Shown one piece after another: positions 19,623 through 29,633 of a DNA stretch of 64,000 nt. A model generated the notes under the pieces. It did no database searches. It was not told where the DNA came from and saw only the letters and a program-made list of their open reading frames with translations. The position numbers and the translations under genes were made by a program. How positions within the stretch are numbered: position 1 is the stretch's first letter; every line of letters starts with the position of its first letter. Origin of the DNA: Aquimarina sp. AU474 (GTDB taxonomy: Bacteria > Bacteroidota > Bacteroidia > Flavobacteriales > Flavobacteriaceae); NCBI RefSeq assembly GCF_900312815.1, contig NZ_OMPE01000005.1:1-64000 (forward strand). Reading direction: 5' to 3'.

Positions 19623-20319
19623 TTTTTAGATATATAAAAAATATTTATAATATTATGCACACCTCAAATTTTATAATTATCGAGTGCCAAATACATTCAG
19701 AAAAAAGGTTTTTGAATATTCTTTTTTGATTTTACTCCATCAAGAAGCAATACTTACTTTTTCATCAAAAAAAATTGAATTTTATAGTACAAGCTATTTT
19801 TCTCAAGACATTTAGTTAAAGACAAAATCACTTCAAGTGAATGTCTTTATAATATTTTAAAAAAAATGTGATTATTAAACAGGGCTACGCCACAGTGACT
19901 TACAGAAAGTCTTTAAAGAAATAATATGGTCTTATCGAGTAAAACCTCTTTGACAAATATATAATTTAATATTACAAAGCCTAAAGTTTTTTTCAAAAAA
20001 TATAACTCAATAAAAAATTGTCAAAAATTTGTTACGTAAATATACGTAGGTTTTATCATTTATAGGTTATGGTAAAACTGATAATTTTATTAAAAAATGA
20101 AAGAAAGTTAGAAAATGGATAATCATTATTTTTGTACAAAAAATCAAATAATTGATTTTCAACAAACTATCATTATAAAAACAATTATTCTTGCGGGTTT
20201 TCAAAACATTAGCGAACATTGTTTTAACTGTTTTTTAACTATTCTAAAAGGATTTGAAAAAACTATTTTACCCTTTGTATGAACAATTAAGATATTCATA
20301 TCAAGAAAAAAACAACAAA
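19623..20319. other. 697-base intergenic region upstream of NRPS-1
   Basis: No convincing gene lies here. The stretch is strongly AT-rich and probably holds the NRPS-1 promoter and regulatory sites. I see a long imperfect hairpin at 19818-19848, a minus-strand TATATTTG at 19961-19954 that fits the Bacteroidetes -7 element but has no TTG at the usual distance, and two TACGTA hexamers at 20033-20038 and 20043-20048, ten bases apart, which could be an operator. Confidence 0.5.
19818..19848. promoter_or_regulatory. Extended dyad in the NRPS-1 upstream region
   Basis: Outer arms AAAGACA and TGTCTTT enclose inner arms TCACTT and AAGTGA with a single central C. The two arm pairs stack with only a 3-versus-1 base bulge, about 196 bases upstream of the NRPS-1 start. 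It could be a terminator for transcription coming from the phosphopantetheinyl transferase gene or a leader hairpin of NRPS-1. I cannot tell which. Confidence 0.45.
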
Positions 20320-21018
20320 CTAACGGATATTCATTTTACTAGATTTATATCCCAACGATGTCTGTATCTTTTCTATTCCAAAAGCAAAATTAACTTTTGT
20401 AAATCGTACAGGGCTATTTGGCAAGTTAGTTGCTAAACAGGAACAAGTATTATTATCAAAATACAACTCTTTAAGGTGCCACGTTTTACGTTCATATCTC
20501 ACAATATTATTATCTATGTGAATTTCTAAAAGAGGAATTGAAAGGCCTCTACCATCTGCTTTAATAACACTTTCTTTCATAGTCCATAAAGAAAAAAAAG
20601 ATTTCAAAGGATTATAAGAATTATGTATGAATTGCCACTGCGAATCAGTCATTACATTCTCAAAATCATTAAAATTAACATTTTCTATAGCCTCTACATC
20701 AATCCCTAGCTGTACATTTTCTCCCACGGCACAAACTACCCTTTTAGCACTGTGCGATATATTGAAGTTAATATTTCCTTCTAAAAAAGGTTTGCCATAT
20801 TTTGTATATTTTATTTGGGAAAAAACATCTTTATCAAATCCATGCATGGAAAGACCTTGGAGCAGTAACAACTTCCCAAAAACGTAAGCATGACGATCTT
20901 GCCATCTATTATAACTTAGTGCTTTTTTTCTTAAATCATCAGTGAGCATATTCAAATAAACTGACCAATATTCATTAGAAAGAGGTTCATTAAACTCAGA
21001 ATAAAAAATATCAATCAT
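20320..21018 (-). CDS. Sfp-type 4'-phosphopantetheinyl transferase
   Basis: A 232-residue Sfp-family enzyme that attaches the phosphopantetheine arm to carrier domains. NFNISHS at 84-90, the metal site GIDVEAIE at 105-112 (Asp107, Glu109) and the W-T-M-K-E-S-x-x-K-A-D-G-R-G-L block at 145-159 are all intact. The length matches Sfp enzymes. It is the first gene of the NRPS cluster on the minus strand, 697 bases ahead of NRPS-1, and would activate the carriers of NRPS-1, -2 and -3 (Ser623, Ser1663, Ser1523). Confidence 0.95.
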   Translation of the reverse strand: MIDIFYSEFNEPLSNEYWSVYLNMLTDDLRKKALSYNRWQDRHAYVFGKLLLLQGLSMHGFDKDVFSQIKYTKYGKPFLEGNINFNISHSAKRVVCAVGENVQLGIDVEAIENVNFNDFENVMTDSQWQFIHNSYNPLKSFFSLWTMKESVIKADGRGLSIPLLEIHIDNNIVRYERKTWHLKELYFDNNTCSCLATNLPNSPVRFTKVNFAFGIEKIQTSLGYKSSKMNIR

Positions 21019-21263
21019 TTATTTTGGTTTTTATGCTAAATTAATGTTTTACAATTCAATTAAACAATTATATATAAAAACGCTAAAAGCAATTCGTTTC
21101 AAATGTCAAATTTCAATCAGGCGATACAATAATAAATCAAAACTTCTCTTTCCTTGTAAATTGAGTCTAAAAATTGGCTATTGTATTTTCTAATAATTCC
21201 GTAACGCATCATCTTGAAATTTCGTTAATCAAAAAAAACAAACTCTTTTTATACTTAATTCCT

Positions 21264-24200
21264 TTATTCCTCTATTAGTTTATAGGTAGAAATGATATTG
21301 TTATTATTTCCTGAAATTAAAAAAGTATTTTCTTTTACTGTAATCCACTCTAAAGATTTACTATCATAAGGGATAAACAATCCACTTTTATGGGCAGGAA
21401 CGCTACTAAAATGTAAATCACCATTATTAAGCATTACCATACCAAATCCCGCATCATTGCGTGGTGTTTCAATTTCAGAAGTATATAAATTACCCGCTAT
21501 TATAATATCACTCTTATTATCGTTATTTACATCCTTAATTAATATATCATTTATCGAAGAGATTTGGGTCATTTTTGGAAATGGTATAAATTCAAAATCG
21601 CCAGAACCTTTATTTTCAAGAATCCCACTTTCAAAATTATAACTCAATAATGTATATGCAGATTCTAAATTTTCTTTCCCGTAAATATCTAATACAGTAG
21701 CATTACCGAACTGATGATAGGTTGGTATTTTTTTTGATAAAGAAGGGATTTGCTGCGAAGAGCATTGTTTTCCTCTAACCGGATATAGTGCGCCAAAATT
21801 ATAATACCCTAATATGATATCCTGTTTTCCATTGGCATCAAAATCATCATAATATAGTGTGAGAGGTTCTTTTTTTGATGCTTTATATTTATAATTTGTA
21901 CCTAGATTACCTAACACATAATCAGGATCACCATCATTATCTAGATCTTGCGATTTAATACTAAAATACCAACCCGAAAGACTGTTTAGAAGATTAGATT
22001 TTACTATTTCAAAACCGTGTGTTGTATTTTTAAAAATTGTTGGCGACATCCACTCTCCAACAATAATTAGATCTATTGCTCCATCATTATTATAATCAGA
22101 CCATACTGCATCAGTCACCATTCCTATATCATTTAACTCTGGTATGTATTGCGAAGTTACATTTTCAAACTTTCCATTAACATTCATTAAAAGATAACTA
22201 CTCGTAGGTTCGGGGTATTGATGTGGTTTGTGTCTTCCGCCAATAAAAATATCAGGATATCCATCTTTATTAAAATCTGCAATACTAATTTTTGAACTAC
22301 TACTATGGATAGAAGATGGGAGCAAATCTGTTCTCTTTATAAATTTACCTGATCGATTTTCATATAAACGATCTTGGTACTCAAATGCATTATCTATAAA
22401 CTCATTTCCTCCACTTGCCACATAAAGATCAAGATCACCGTCAAGGTCATAATCCAAAAACTTGGCATCAATATCTTCGTATTTTCTATCTTCATTAAAA
22501 ACATGATGCATTATAAACTCTCCATTATTTTTCTGAATTAATAAGGCCGAAGAAGTTCCTGTACTTTGCCCAACAAACACATCGTCAATTTTATCATTAT
22601 TAACATCTCCTACTGCAATGGCCGGTCCAAATTGTGAGAGTTTATGAGGTAACAGGATTTGATGTTGATAATCGTCATATTTATTTTCTACATGGGTTAT
22701 ATCGGGGAATAAATTAGCAGCTGTAAAAAAAGTATTTGAGCCTTTAAAAGAACCTTCTTCAACTCTATCTGGGTCCTCAAAATAGTTTATGGTATATTTT
22801 CTATTTAGTGCAGTTATTTTGGTTTTTTGAACTTTACCGTCTGGCCAAAAAACTTTTAATGAATCTATATGCTCATCTTTTCCTAATCCTACATTAATTT
22901 TGGGAGGTACCGAAGACTGATATCCTCTTACACAGTAATTCTCATAAACTTGCTCTCTTTTATTACTGTATACTATTATTTTGGCGCCAATTCCTTTTTT
23001 GTTGTATTGATCTCCAATAAAATCTATAGTTATGAAATTATTCTTACTAATTGTATTCGTATTATTTCGCAATATTGTTGCCTCTTGATCAACATTATTA
23101 ATGATCAAATCCAAATCACCGTCATTATCCAAATCTGAATATGCAGCTCCGTTAGAATAGCCTTTTATTGTATTATTTACCCATGTATCTGATGTATTAG
23201 TAAATTCTAAATTTCCAGAGTTTTTAAAAAAATAGTTCTTATGAGGTCTATTGGGTGTTTGAGAAATTAAATGTTTTATTTTTTTAGGGTTTGTAAAAGC
23301 ATCCGCGTTCTCTCTTATAAAAGTTTGAATTTTATTATGAAAATCTTTATTTCTAAAATCTCTTTTTATACCATTTGTAATAAAAATATCTTTTCTTCCA
23401 TCATTATCAAAATCAGCCAATAAAGGAGCCCAACTCCAATCTGTATTTGAAATCCCCATAATTTGACCTACCTCGGTATAATGTGGAATTCCTAAAGAAT
23501 CAATATGGGTCGTATGTTTTTGAAAGGTATTATACATATATTGAAAATGTCTCCCTTCTTTTACACCTTGATTAAATTTTTCGGGATTCATAGATGGCAT
23601 ACTGGTTTTAATTCCATAATTATGTTCAGAAACCATGTCTAAGGTTAATATATCTGCAAAGCCATCATTATCCACATCTGCAATATCATTGCCCATAGAA
23701 AAATTAGAAATATGTTTTGTGGCAGTTTTTATTACTTCTTTAAAGGTTCCGTCTTGTTTATTGATATACATATAATCATGTTCTTCATAATCATTAGACA
23801 CATAAATATCTGGCCATCCATCAAGATTAAAATCACTAACCCCTAATCCTAAACCATAAGATATTTCATTAGAATAAATACCAGTTTCGCTTGTTTTATC
23901 TATATATCTACCATTTTCATTGACATAAAACTTATCTCCAATTTGCGATTGTTTTAATCTCCCTTTGGTCAGTGTACCAGGTTTTAATGTTTCGGGATTA
24001 TGGTTCATTAAATACATATCTAAATCACCATCTTTATCATAATCAAAAAAAACTGATTGAATTGAGTAGCCCGAATCATTGATTCCATATTTTTTTGCAG
24101 ATTCTTCAAAAATTGGAATTCCGTTTTGATCCAGTCCTTTATTGATATAAAGTTCATTTTCTAACATTTGAGATCCTCTAAACGGTCCGGATTTACATAC

Positions 24201-24644
24201 ATAGATATCTAATAAATTGTCATTATTAATATCTATCATATTCGTCCCTGTGGTCCACCCTTTTCCTCCTTTAGTATTAGCTATTTTTGTAATATTTTGA
24301 AACCTTAAATTCCCTTTATTAAGGTATAAGTGATTTTCTTCAAAATTAGAAGTGAAATAAACATCATCCAATCCATCATTATTAATATCGCCAATTGCAA
24401 CTCCTCCTCCATTATAATAATATTCATATATGAACGCGTTCATGAATTCATCTTCGTAAATATTATTTTTAAAAGTAATATTAGAATATTTACTTTCTAT
24501 TTTTTCGAATAAAGTTGCTGGATAAGGCTTTATTTCTTCTTTATCTGTGCACGAAAATGAAAATGACATCAAAAAAAACAATACCAAAATTCTACTATTT
24601 AAGAGTAAGTGACGTTGAGTTCTATTTACCTTATTCGCGGTCAT
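21264..24644 (-). CDS. FG-GAP/VCBS repeat lipoprotein with ASPIC/UnbV domain
   Basis: A large beta-propeller lipoprotein. The reading frame opens at 24686, but I prefer the ATG at 24644: the 24686 start lies only 11 bases past a strong hairpin, and the later start leaves a better signal (LVLFFLMSFSFSC, lipobox Cys). Numbering from 24686, many calcium-binding FG-GAP loops of the type DxNxDGxxD are seen (DINNDGLDD at 100, DVDNDGFAD at 338, DFDNDGRKD at 425, DLDNDGDLD at 518, and more after 680). An ASPIC/UnbV domain lies at about 550-637. Proteins of this kind often accompany SusCD loci in Bacteroidetes; their exact task is unknown. It follows the T9SS chitinase gene on the same strand, so a surface role in chitin use is plausible. 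Confidence 0.85.
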   Translation of the reverse strand: MTANKVNRTQRHLLLNSRILVLFFLMSFSFSCTDKEEIKPYPATLFEKIESKYSNITFKNNIYEDEFMNAFIYEYYYNGGGVAIGDINNDGLDDVYFTSNFEENHLYLNKGNLRFQNITKIANTKGGKGWTTGTNMIDINNDNLLDIYVCKSGPFRGSQMLENELYINKGLDQNGIPIFEESAKKYGINDSGYSIQSVFFDYDKDGDLDMYLMNHNPETLKPGTLTKGRLKQSQIGDKFYVNENGRYIDKTSETGIYSNEISYGLGLGVSDFNLDGWPDIYVSNDYEEHDYMYINKQDGTFKEVIKTATKHISNFSMGNDIADVDNDGFADILTLDMVSEHNYGIKTSMPSMNPEKFNQGVKEGRHFQYMYNTFQKHTTHIDSLGIPHYTEVGQIMGISNTDWSWAPLLADFDNDGRKDIFITNGIKRDFRNKDFHNKIQTFIRENADAFTNPKKIKHLISQTPNRPHKNYFFKNSGNLEFTNTSDTWVNNTIKGYSNGAAYSDLDNDGDLDLIINNVDQEATILRNNTNTISKNNFITIDFIGDQYNKKGIGAKIIVYSNKREQVYENYCVRGYQSSVPPKINVGLGKDEHIDSLKVFWPDGKVQKTKITALNRKYTINYFEDPDRVEEGSFKGSNTFFTAANLFPDITHVENKYDDYQHQILLPHKLSQFGPAIAVGDVNNDKIDDVFVGQSTGTSSALLIQKNNGEFIMHHVFNEDRKYEDIDAKFLDYDLDGDLDLYVASGGNEFIDNAFEYQDRLYENRSGKFIKRTDLLPSSIHSSSSKISIADFNKDGYPDIFIGGRHKPHQYPEPTSSYLLMNVNGKFENVTSQYIPELNDIGMVTDAVWSDYNNDGAIDLIIVGEWMSPTIFKNTTHGFEIVKSNLLNSLSGWYFSIKSQDLDNDGDPDYVLGNLGTNYKYKASKKEPLTLYYDDFDANGKQDIILGYYNFGALYPVRGKQCSSQQIPSLSKKIPTYHQFGNATVLDIYGKENLESAYTLLSYNFESGILENKGSGDFEFIPFPKMTQISSINDILIKDVNNDNKSDIIIAGNLYTSEIETPRNDAGFGMVMLNNGDLHFSSVPAHKSGLFIPYDSKSLEWITVKENTFLISGNNNNIISTYKLIEE

Positions 24645-24696
24645 AGTTTTATACTTTATTTGATTATTTTCTTTTAAAACATCCATAGATAAAAAT

Positions 24697-24733
24697 AAAG
24701 AGGTTGTTTAAAATATATTTTAACAACCTCTTT
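24697..24733 (-). terminator. Terminator after the large chitinase gene
   Basis: AAAGAGGTTGTT and AACAACCTCTTT form a perfect 12-bp stem, extended by three A-T pairs after one mismatch. On the minus strand it is followed by TTTATTTTTATC, a U-rich tract. It starts 21 bases after the chitinase stop and would end that transcript, so the FG-GAP gene downstream likely has its own promoter. Confidence 0.8.
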
Positions 24734-24753
24734 ATACAGTGCTTAATATTTTA

Positions 24754-27700
24754 TTAGTTCTTAAGCAATTTCAGAGTTTGAGTTGTACTATCTACTCTTA
24801 ATTGGAGAAAGTAAATCCCATTAGGAAAGCTACTCATATCTAATTGGTAATCATGAATTCCCTTTTTTAAATATTTATTGTTATTTAATACTTGAACCCT
24901 ATTACCTAAGAGGTTATACAATAACAAATCAACATTGCTCTTTTCTTGTAAATTAAGCCTAAAATTAGCCATTGTAGTTACAGGATTAGGATAGGCATCT
25001 ATGGCCATTGCTGTATCAGATAGCAACCCACTTCCTTTAATAGAAGTACGTCCTAAAATAGCATCAAAATAGGGTCTATAATTTAATGAGAATTCTTTAT
25101 TAAAAAACTCATCCCAGTTAATTGACCAGGTCATTAACCCCCTCATTTCAGGATATCCACTAGGATTAACTAAGGTATATCTACCACCAAATGAAATTCC
25201 TTTAATGAGATAATCCAATGCTTTTTTCACCTCGGCTGGTGCAGTATATCCACCACCTGCTGCTTGTGGAGATGCTGGTATACCAAAAGCCACCTGATCA
25301 GGTCGTAAAGCTGGGAAGTTTACCGTATGGCCCGCTACCGGAAATCCTTGTAACAACATTTCGGTCATAGCGACATGAAAATCGGCATTACCTTGAGAAT
25401 AGCATACACCATCCAAACCTAACATACATCCAGAGTTGTAATCCTGTACATGTATATAATCTAATCTATTTCTAAAATTATAAATTACAGGTAAATATGC
25501 TCCAAATGAGCCTGCATATGTGCTATTTCCTCCCTGTACAAATGCAGTTTCTGGCGCAGCGGTTAGTATAAAATCTGGCCCAAAATGATTTAATACAGCT
25601 TGAGTACCAGCAATGAAATTAGTGATTTTAGGAGATGTTGGGTTTCTAAAATCAGTATCACCTGTAGATAATCCAAGTGACGTACCTTCAAGGTCGATAT
25701 CCATACCATCAAAACCATAATCCTCAATAATAGCGATCATCGCACTTGCAAACGTTTGAGCATCTTGTGGCGTAAGAAGTTCAATTCTTCCATTAGCTCC
25801 TCCTATCGAAATAAGCACTTTTTGCCCTCTACTTTGTAATAAAGTGACATCTTGACGAAATTGTGCTTCTGTGGTAACATCATTGCTTGGCGTAAAGGCC
25901 ATATCCGCCTGTCCAAAAGTAGCAGGCTCAGCAAATGCTATATTTACTACATCCCAATCAGTAGATACATCTCCCAAATTCAATACAGCAGAACCATTAT
26001 TAAAATTATGCCAGTATCCTACCATAATATGTTTTGCAAGATCTGTTGGCGGCGGAGGTGTACCATCGGTAATAGAAATATTTACGGCAGTAGAAGTAGT
26101 TGTATCATTATTAGTATTAGTAGCCTTAGCTGTTAAAGAATGATTTCCTAAGTTTCCTGATGACCAGGAAATACCATATGGAGCTGTAGTATCCTCTCCT
26201 AATTTAGTTGTGCCATCAAAAAATTCTACTAGAGCAATGCTACCATTAGTAGTGGACGCATTAGCAGTTATTGAAATTGCATTTCCTTGTGTAAATACCG
26301 TTCCTGCGTTCGGTGATGTTATGCTTACAGATAATGAATTTGACACAGCAATGATTGAAACATTTATAGCACTAGAAGTTGTACTAACACCATCGTTATC
26401 TGTTGCAATGGCAGTTATAGTATACTCCCCTACAACAGCATTATCCCAATTAATACTAAATGGACTTGTTGTATCAATTCCTAAACTTGAATTTCCATTA
26501 AAAAATTCTACCTGAGTAACACTTCCATCATCTGTGGCATTTGCAGTTAATTCAATTGTGGTATTTTCTTCAAATTCACTGCCAGTAGATGGAGACGTTA
26601 TGCTAACGTTAGGGGATTGATTAGTCCCTCCAGAACAAGATCCTAACAATGTCCATGGCTGTCCGCTTCCTGTGGGACCATTACTTGTTTCTGGATTGTT
26701 TTGAGTCCACCAATTCGCAAGGTACTTTTTACTGTTAAGTTGCACTTCATCTCCTTGGGTATAGGTATTTGATGATGACCATATAGGTATACCTGCACAC
26801 CCTCCACCAGAAATTGGATCTACTGTAATTTCAATAGGTAAAGAATTGCCTATTGCATCTTGATTATCTGTAGCAATGGCTGTTAAATTATGAGTCCCGG
26901 ATGTTACATTACTCCATGTTGCATTGTACGGGCTCGTAGTATCAGTACCTACACTCACGTTATCTACAAAAAATTCTACAGAAGTTATCGTTCCATTGGT
27001 ATCAGATGCGTTTGCCGTAATAGAAACAATTGTTCCCTCATCAAAAGTTGTTCCGGCCAAAGGGGAAGATATAGCAACTACAGGAGGATCATTAGAAGTA
27101 TCTATAATATCAACAGATACAGAATTTGATGTTACAATTGCACCTAAATTATCTGTAACCGTTGCCGTTATATTATATGTCCCTACAGTGCTTGTACTCC
27201 ATGTAGTACTGTATGGGTTTGTTGTATCGATACCTACACTTGTTCCATCAACAAAAAACTCTACTTGAGTAACACTACCATTATCAGAAGCATTTGCACT
27301 TATCGTTACAGTATCTCCTATTGCAAAATCAGCATTATTTACTGGAGCGGTTATATTTACTGTAGGTTGTGGATTACTATTATCCAAAGCATCTAGATAA
27401 GCTCTATGTTCATTAGAAAATTCAAAATTATTAAAAGCATCCCAGTTTACAGACCAGGTCATTAATCCTCTAAGATTGGGATACGTTTGTGTAAGCGTAT
27501 AATTACCTCCAAAAGAAATCCCTTTAATCAAATAATCCAACGCTTTGTGTACTTCGGCTGGCGGAGCAAATCCACCACCTGCATTAGCATTAGCTGGAAG
27601 ACCGATCAAAACCTGATCTTGTCTAAGGGCGGGAAAAAACTTAGAAGTATCTCTTGTTATTGGAAATCCTTTTAAAAGCATATCCACTAATGACACATAA

Positions 27701-29331
27701 AAATCTGCATTACCCATAGCATAGAACTGATCATCCAAAGCTGTGATAGATCCAGAATTGTAATATTGCACTTGCAAGAAGGTTAGTTTATCTCTTAATG
27801 CATGAATAACTGGAAGGTAAGCTCCTGCTCTTCTATCGGCTCCAGAAGAAATACCTCCATAAAAACTATATCCCAATTGAACAAAAAACGTTTCGGGCGC
27901 CATAGTAAGAACGAATTTGTTTCCAAAATGATCCGTTATTGTATTAATTGCATCAATGAGATTTACAATACGAGGTGTAGTCGGGTTACGAAAATCGTCA
28001 TCCCCAAAATTAAGCGATAATGATTGTCCTTCAAAATCTATATCCATTCCGTCAAAACCATAATTTTCGATAATAGAAATCATTGAACTAACAAATTCAT
28101 CTCTTTCGGCTATTGTATTTAACTGCACCAACCCATTTGCTCCTCCAATCGAAATCACTACTTCTTGACCTCTACTTTGCAATATTTGAATACCATTTCT
28201 AAAATCTGCATCAGAAATATTTGCCGGATCAGGTGTAAAATCGATAAGAGAAGTACTACCAGAAACAGGTTCTGCAAAAGAAATATTAACTACATCAAAT
28301 TTAGATGACACATTTTCGGGACGTATGAAACCAGAACCGTTATCAAAATTATGCCAATATCCTACAATTACTCTATCGGGTAATTCTCCGTCTGATCCGC
28401 CAGCAGGCCTAACCCTTATATTAACAGAAGAAGAAGTTGTTGTGTTATTATCATTATCTGTTGCAATAGCAGTTAATGCATAGTTTCCTTCAGCAACTCC
28501 AGACCAAGTAAAAGAATAAGGAGCAGATGTATCTTCACCGAGTTTTGTAGTACCTTGAAAGAATTCTACCAAGCTCACAGAGCCATCTGCATCTGAAGCA
28601 TTGGCTGTAATATTTATACTATTTCCAACTGTAAAATTTGTATTATTAGAAGGAGAAGTAATACCTACAACTGGGGACTGTGGTCCTACAGGGTTTACCG
28701 TAATTGTCACAGCAGATGAAGTAGTTGTTGCGCCGTTATTATCCCTTGCGCTAACAGTTATATTATAATTACCCGCAGCAGCATTGGTCCAGTTTAAGCT
28801 ATAAGGGCTTGATGTATCAATCCCAAGACTTGTTGTGCCCGAGAAGAATTCTACTTGAGTAATAGATCCATCAGGATCTGAGGCATTTGCAGCTATAGCT
28901 ACAACATCACCTTGGTCAAAAACAGTACCATTAGTAGGAAGAGTGATACTAACAGTTGGTGACTGATTTAGCCCTCCACATGGTCCTATTAAAGTCCATG
29001 GTTGGCCACTTCCCGAAGGGCCATTATTAGTTTCAGGATTATCTTGCGTCCACCAATTAGCAATATATTTATTATCATTAAGTTGTACTTCGTTTCCTTG
29101 AGTATATGTATTAGTTGATGACCATAATTGAGTATTCTCACAGTTATTTTGAATTAATATATATTCTGCATCAGGTAAGGCTTTTTCTATAATTTTATTG
29201 ATCTCATTATTAACCTTACTACGCTTTATAATGTCTGCATAGCTAGTATTAATACTAAACATAACCATTAGCATTAACAACACTATAGGCATGCATGAGT
29301 TTTTGAATAAATAATGACAATTATTTTTCAT
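24754..29331 (-). CDS. T9SS-secreted chitinase with two GH18 modules
   Basis: A 1525-residue modular enzyme. After a signal segment (about 13-32) come CBM5/12 (62-118), two Ig-like modules (125-308), GH18-1 (319-650, catalytic FDGMDIDFE 426-434, acid Glu434), two Ig-like modules (655-838), a second CBM5/12 (845-900), two more Ig-like modules (905-1090), GH18-2 (1100-1427, FDGMDIDLE 1207-1215, Glu1215) and a type A T9SS sorting domain (from AYPNP at 1446 to the end). Both GH18 modules keep the DxxDxDxE signature, so both should cut beta-1,4 GlcNAc links. The layout recalls ChiA of Flavobacterium johnsoniae, also a two-GH18 T9SS enzyme, but here the two catalytic modules look alike and appear to come from internal duplication of a CBM-Ig-Ig-GH18 unit. 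Confidence 0.95.
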   Translation of the reverse strand: MKNNCHYLFKNSCMPIVLLMLMVMFSINTSYADIIKRSKVNNEINKIIEKALPDAEYILIQNNCENTQLWSSTNTYTQGNEVQLNDNKYIANWWTQDNPETNNGPSGSGQPWTLIGPCGGLNQSPTVSITLPTNGTVFDQGDVVAIAANASDPDGSITQVEFFSGTTSLGIDTSSPYSLNWTNAAAGNYNITVSARDNNGATTTSSAVTITVNPVGPQSPVVGITSPSNNTNFTVGNSINITANASDADGSVSLVEFFQGTTKLGEDTSAPYSFTWSGVAEGNYALTAIATDNDNNTTTSSSVNIRVRPAGGSDGELPDRVIVGYWHNFDNGSGFIRPENVSSKFDVVNISFAEPVSGSTSLIDFTPDPANISDADFRNGIQILQSRGQEVVISIGGANGLVQLNTIAERDEFVSSMISIIENYGFDGMDIDFEGQSLSLNFGDDDFRNPTTPRIVNLIDAINTITDHFGNKFVLTMAPETFFVQLGYSFYGGISSGADRRAGAYLPVIHALRDKLTFLQVQYYNSGSITALDDQFYAMGNADFYVSLVDMLLKGFPITRDTSKFFPALRQDQVLIGLPANANAGGGFAPPAEVHKALDYLIKGISFGGNYTLTQTYPNLRGLMTWSVNWDAFNNFEFSNEHRAYLDALDNSNPQPTVNITAPVNNADFAIGDTVTISANASDNGSVTQVEFFVDGTSVGIDTTNPYSTTWSTSTVGTYNITATVTDNLGAIVTSNSVSVDIIDTSNDPPVVAISSPLAGTTFDEGTIVSITANASDTNGTITSVEFFVDNVSVGTDTTSPYNATWSNVTSGTHNLTAIATDNQDAIGNSLPIEITVDPISGGGCAGIPIWSSSNTYTQGDEVQLNSKKYLANWWTQNNPETSNGPTGSGQPWTLLGSCSGGTNQSPNVSITSPSTGSEFEENTTIELTANATDDGSVTQVEFFNGNSSLGIDTTSPFSINWDNAVVGEYTITAIATDNDGVSTTSSAINVSIIAVSNSLSVSITSPNAGTVFTQGNAISITANASTTNGSIALVEFFDGTTKLGEDTTAPYGISWSSGNLGNHSLTAKATNTNNDTTTSTAVNISITDGTPPPPTDLAKHIMVGYWHNFNNGSAVLNLGDVSTDWDVVNIAFAEPATFGQADMAFTPSNDVTTEAQFRQDVTLLQSRGQKVLISIGGANGRIELLTPQDAQTFASAMIAIIEDYGFDGMDIDLEGTSLGLSTGDTDFRNPTSPKITNFIAGTQAVLNHFGPDFILTAAPETAFVQGGNSTYAGSFGAYLPVIYNFRNRLDYIHVQDYNSGCMLGLDGVCYSQGNADFHVAMTEMLLQGFPVAGHTVNFPALRPDQVAFGIPASPQAAGGGYTAPAEVKKALDYLIKGISFGGRYTLVNPSGYPEMRGLMTWSINWDEFFNKEFSLNYRPYFDAILGRTSIKGSGLLSDTAMAIDAYPNPVTTMANFRLNLQEKSNVDLLLYNLLGNRVQVLNNNKYLKKGIHDYQLDMSSFPNGIYFLQLRVDSTTQTLKLLKN

Positions 29332-29633
29332 GATTAGAAAGTTTGATTTACGTTTTTTTAATGTTTTGAATTCTTAGAATTGCTCCTTTACAACTGAGAA
29401 AAAACTTAATAGATCAGATTGTAGATGTGATCTATCGATATTAGATTATATCCAGTTTGAATAATAGTATTCAATAAAATTGCAATACTTGACATATGAA
29501 CTAGAATTATATCATCCTTAAAAAAACTCCGAAAATAAACTCAATACTAACCAAGCACATTTCGGAGTTTCTACTTAAAACAATTGTTTAACTAAAAAGG
29601 GTGACTAATTAAATAGTCTATGAAATAAAAGAA
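29332..29633. other. 302-base gap ahead of the large chitinase
   Basis: No gene is seen. Besides the terminator at 29524-29570 it holds two dyads that may be regulatory: ATAGATCA and TGATCTAT (29409-29435, 11-base spacer) and TTGAATA and TATTCAA (29457-29474, 4-base spacer). Both lie within about 145 bases upstream of the chitinase start. Confidence 0.45.
29524..29570 (-). terminator. Terminator after the lipoprotein chitinase gene
   Basis: An 11-bp perfect stem (AAACTCCGAAA with TTTCGGAGTTT) and a 25-base loop lie 63 bases past the stop of the 29634 gene. On the minus strand the stem runs into TTTTTTTAAGG, a good U-run. The loop is longer than usual. Confidence 0.7.

Noticed and set aside
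20254..20436. A 60-codon plus-strand frame at the end of the phosphopantetheinyl transferase gene
   Set aside because: It is mostly antisense to a firm gene and shows no protein-like motif.
1..21018. A siderophore cluster of staphyloferrin B type, suggested by the SbnA/SbnB pair
   Set aside because: No NIS synthetase, no siderophore receptor and no catechol or hydroxamate genes are visible; SbnA/SbnB also serve peptide antibiotics. Cannot be excluded fully because the cluster continues to the left.
26210..27268. Long plus-strand open frames inside the large chitinase gene
   Set aside because: They are antisense shadows of the Ig-like repeats, low in complexity and without start context or family motifs; the minus-strand gene explains the region fully.
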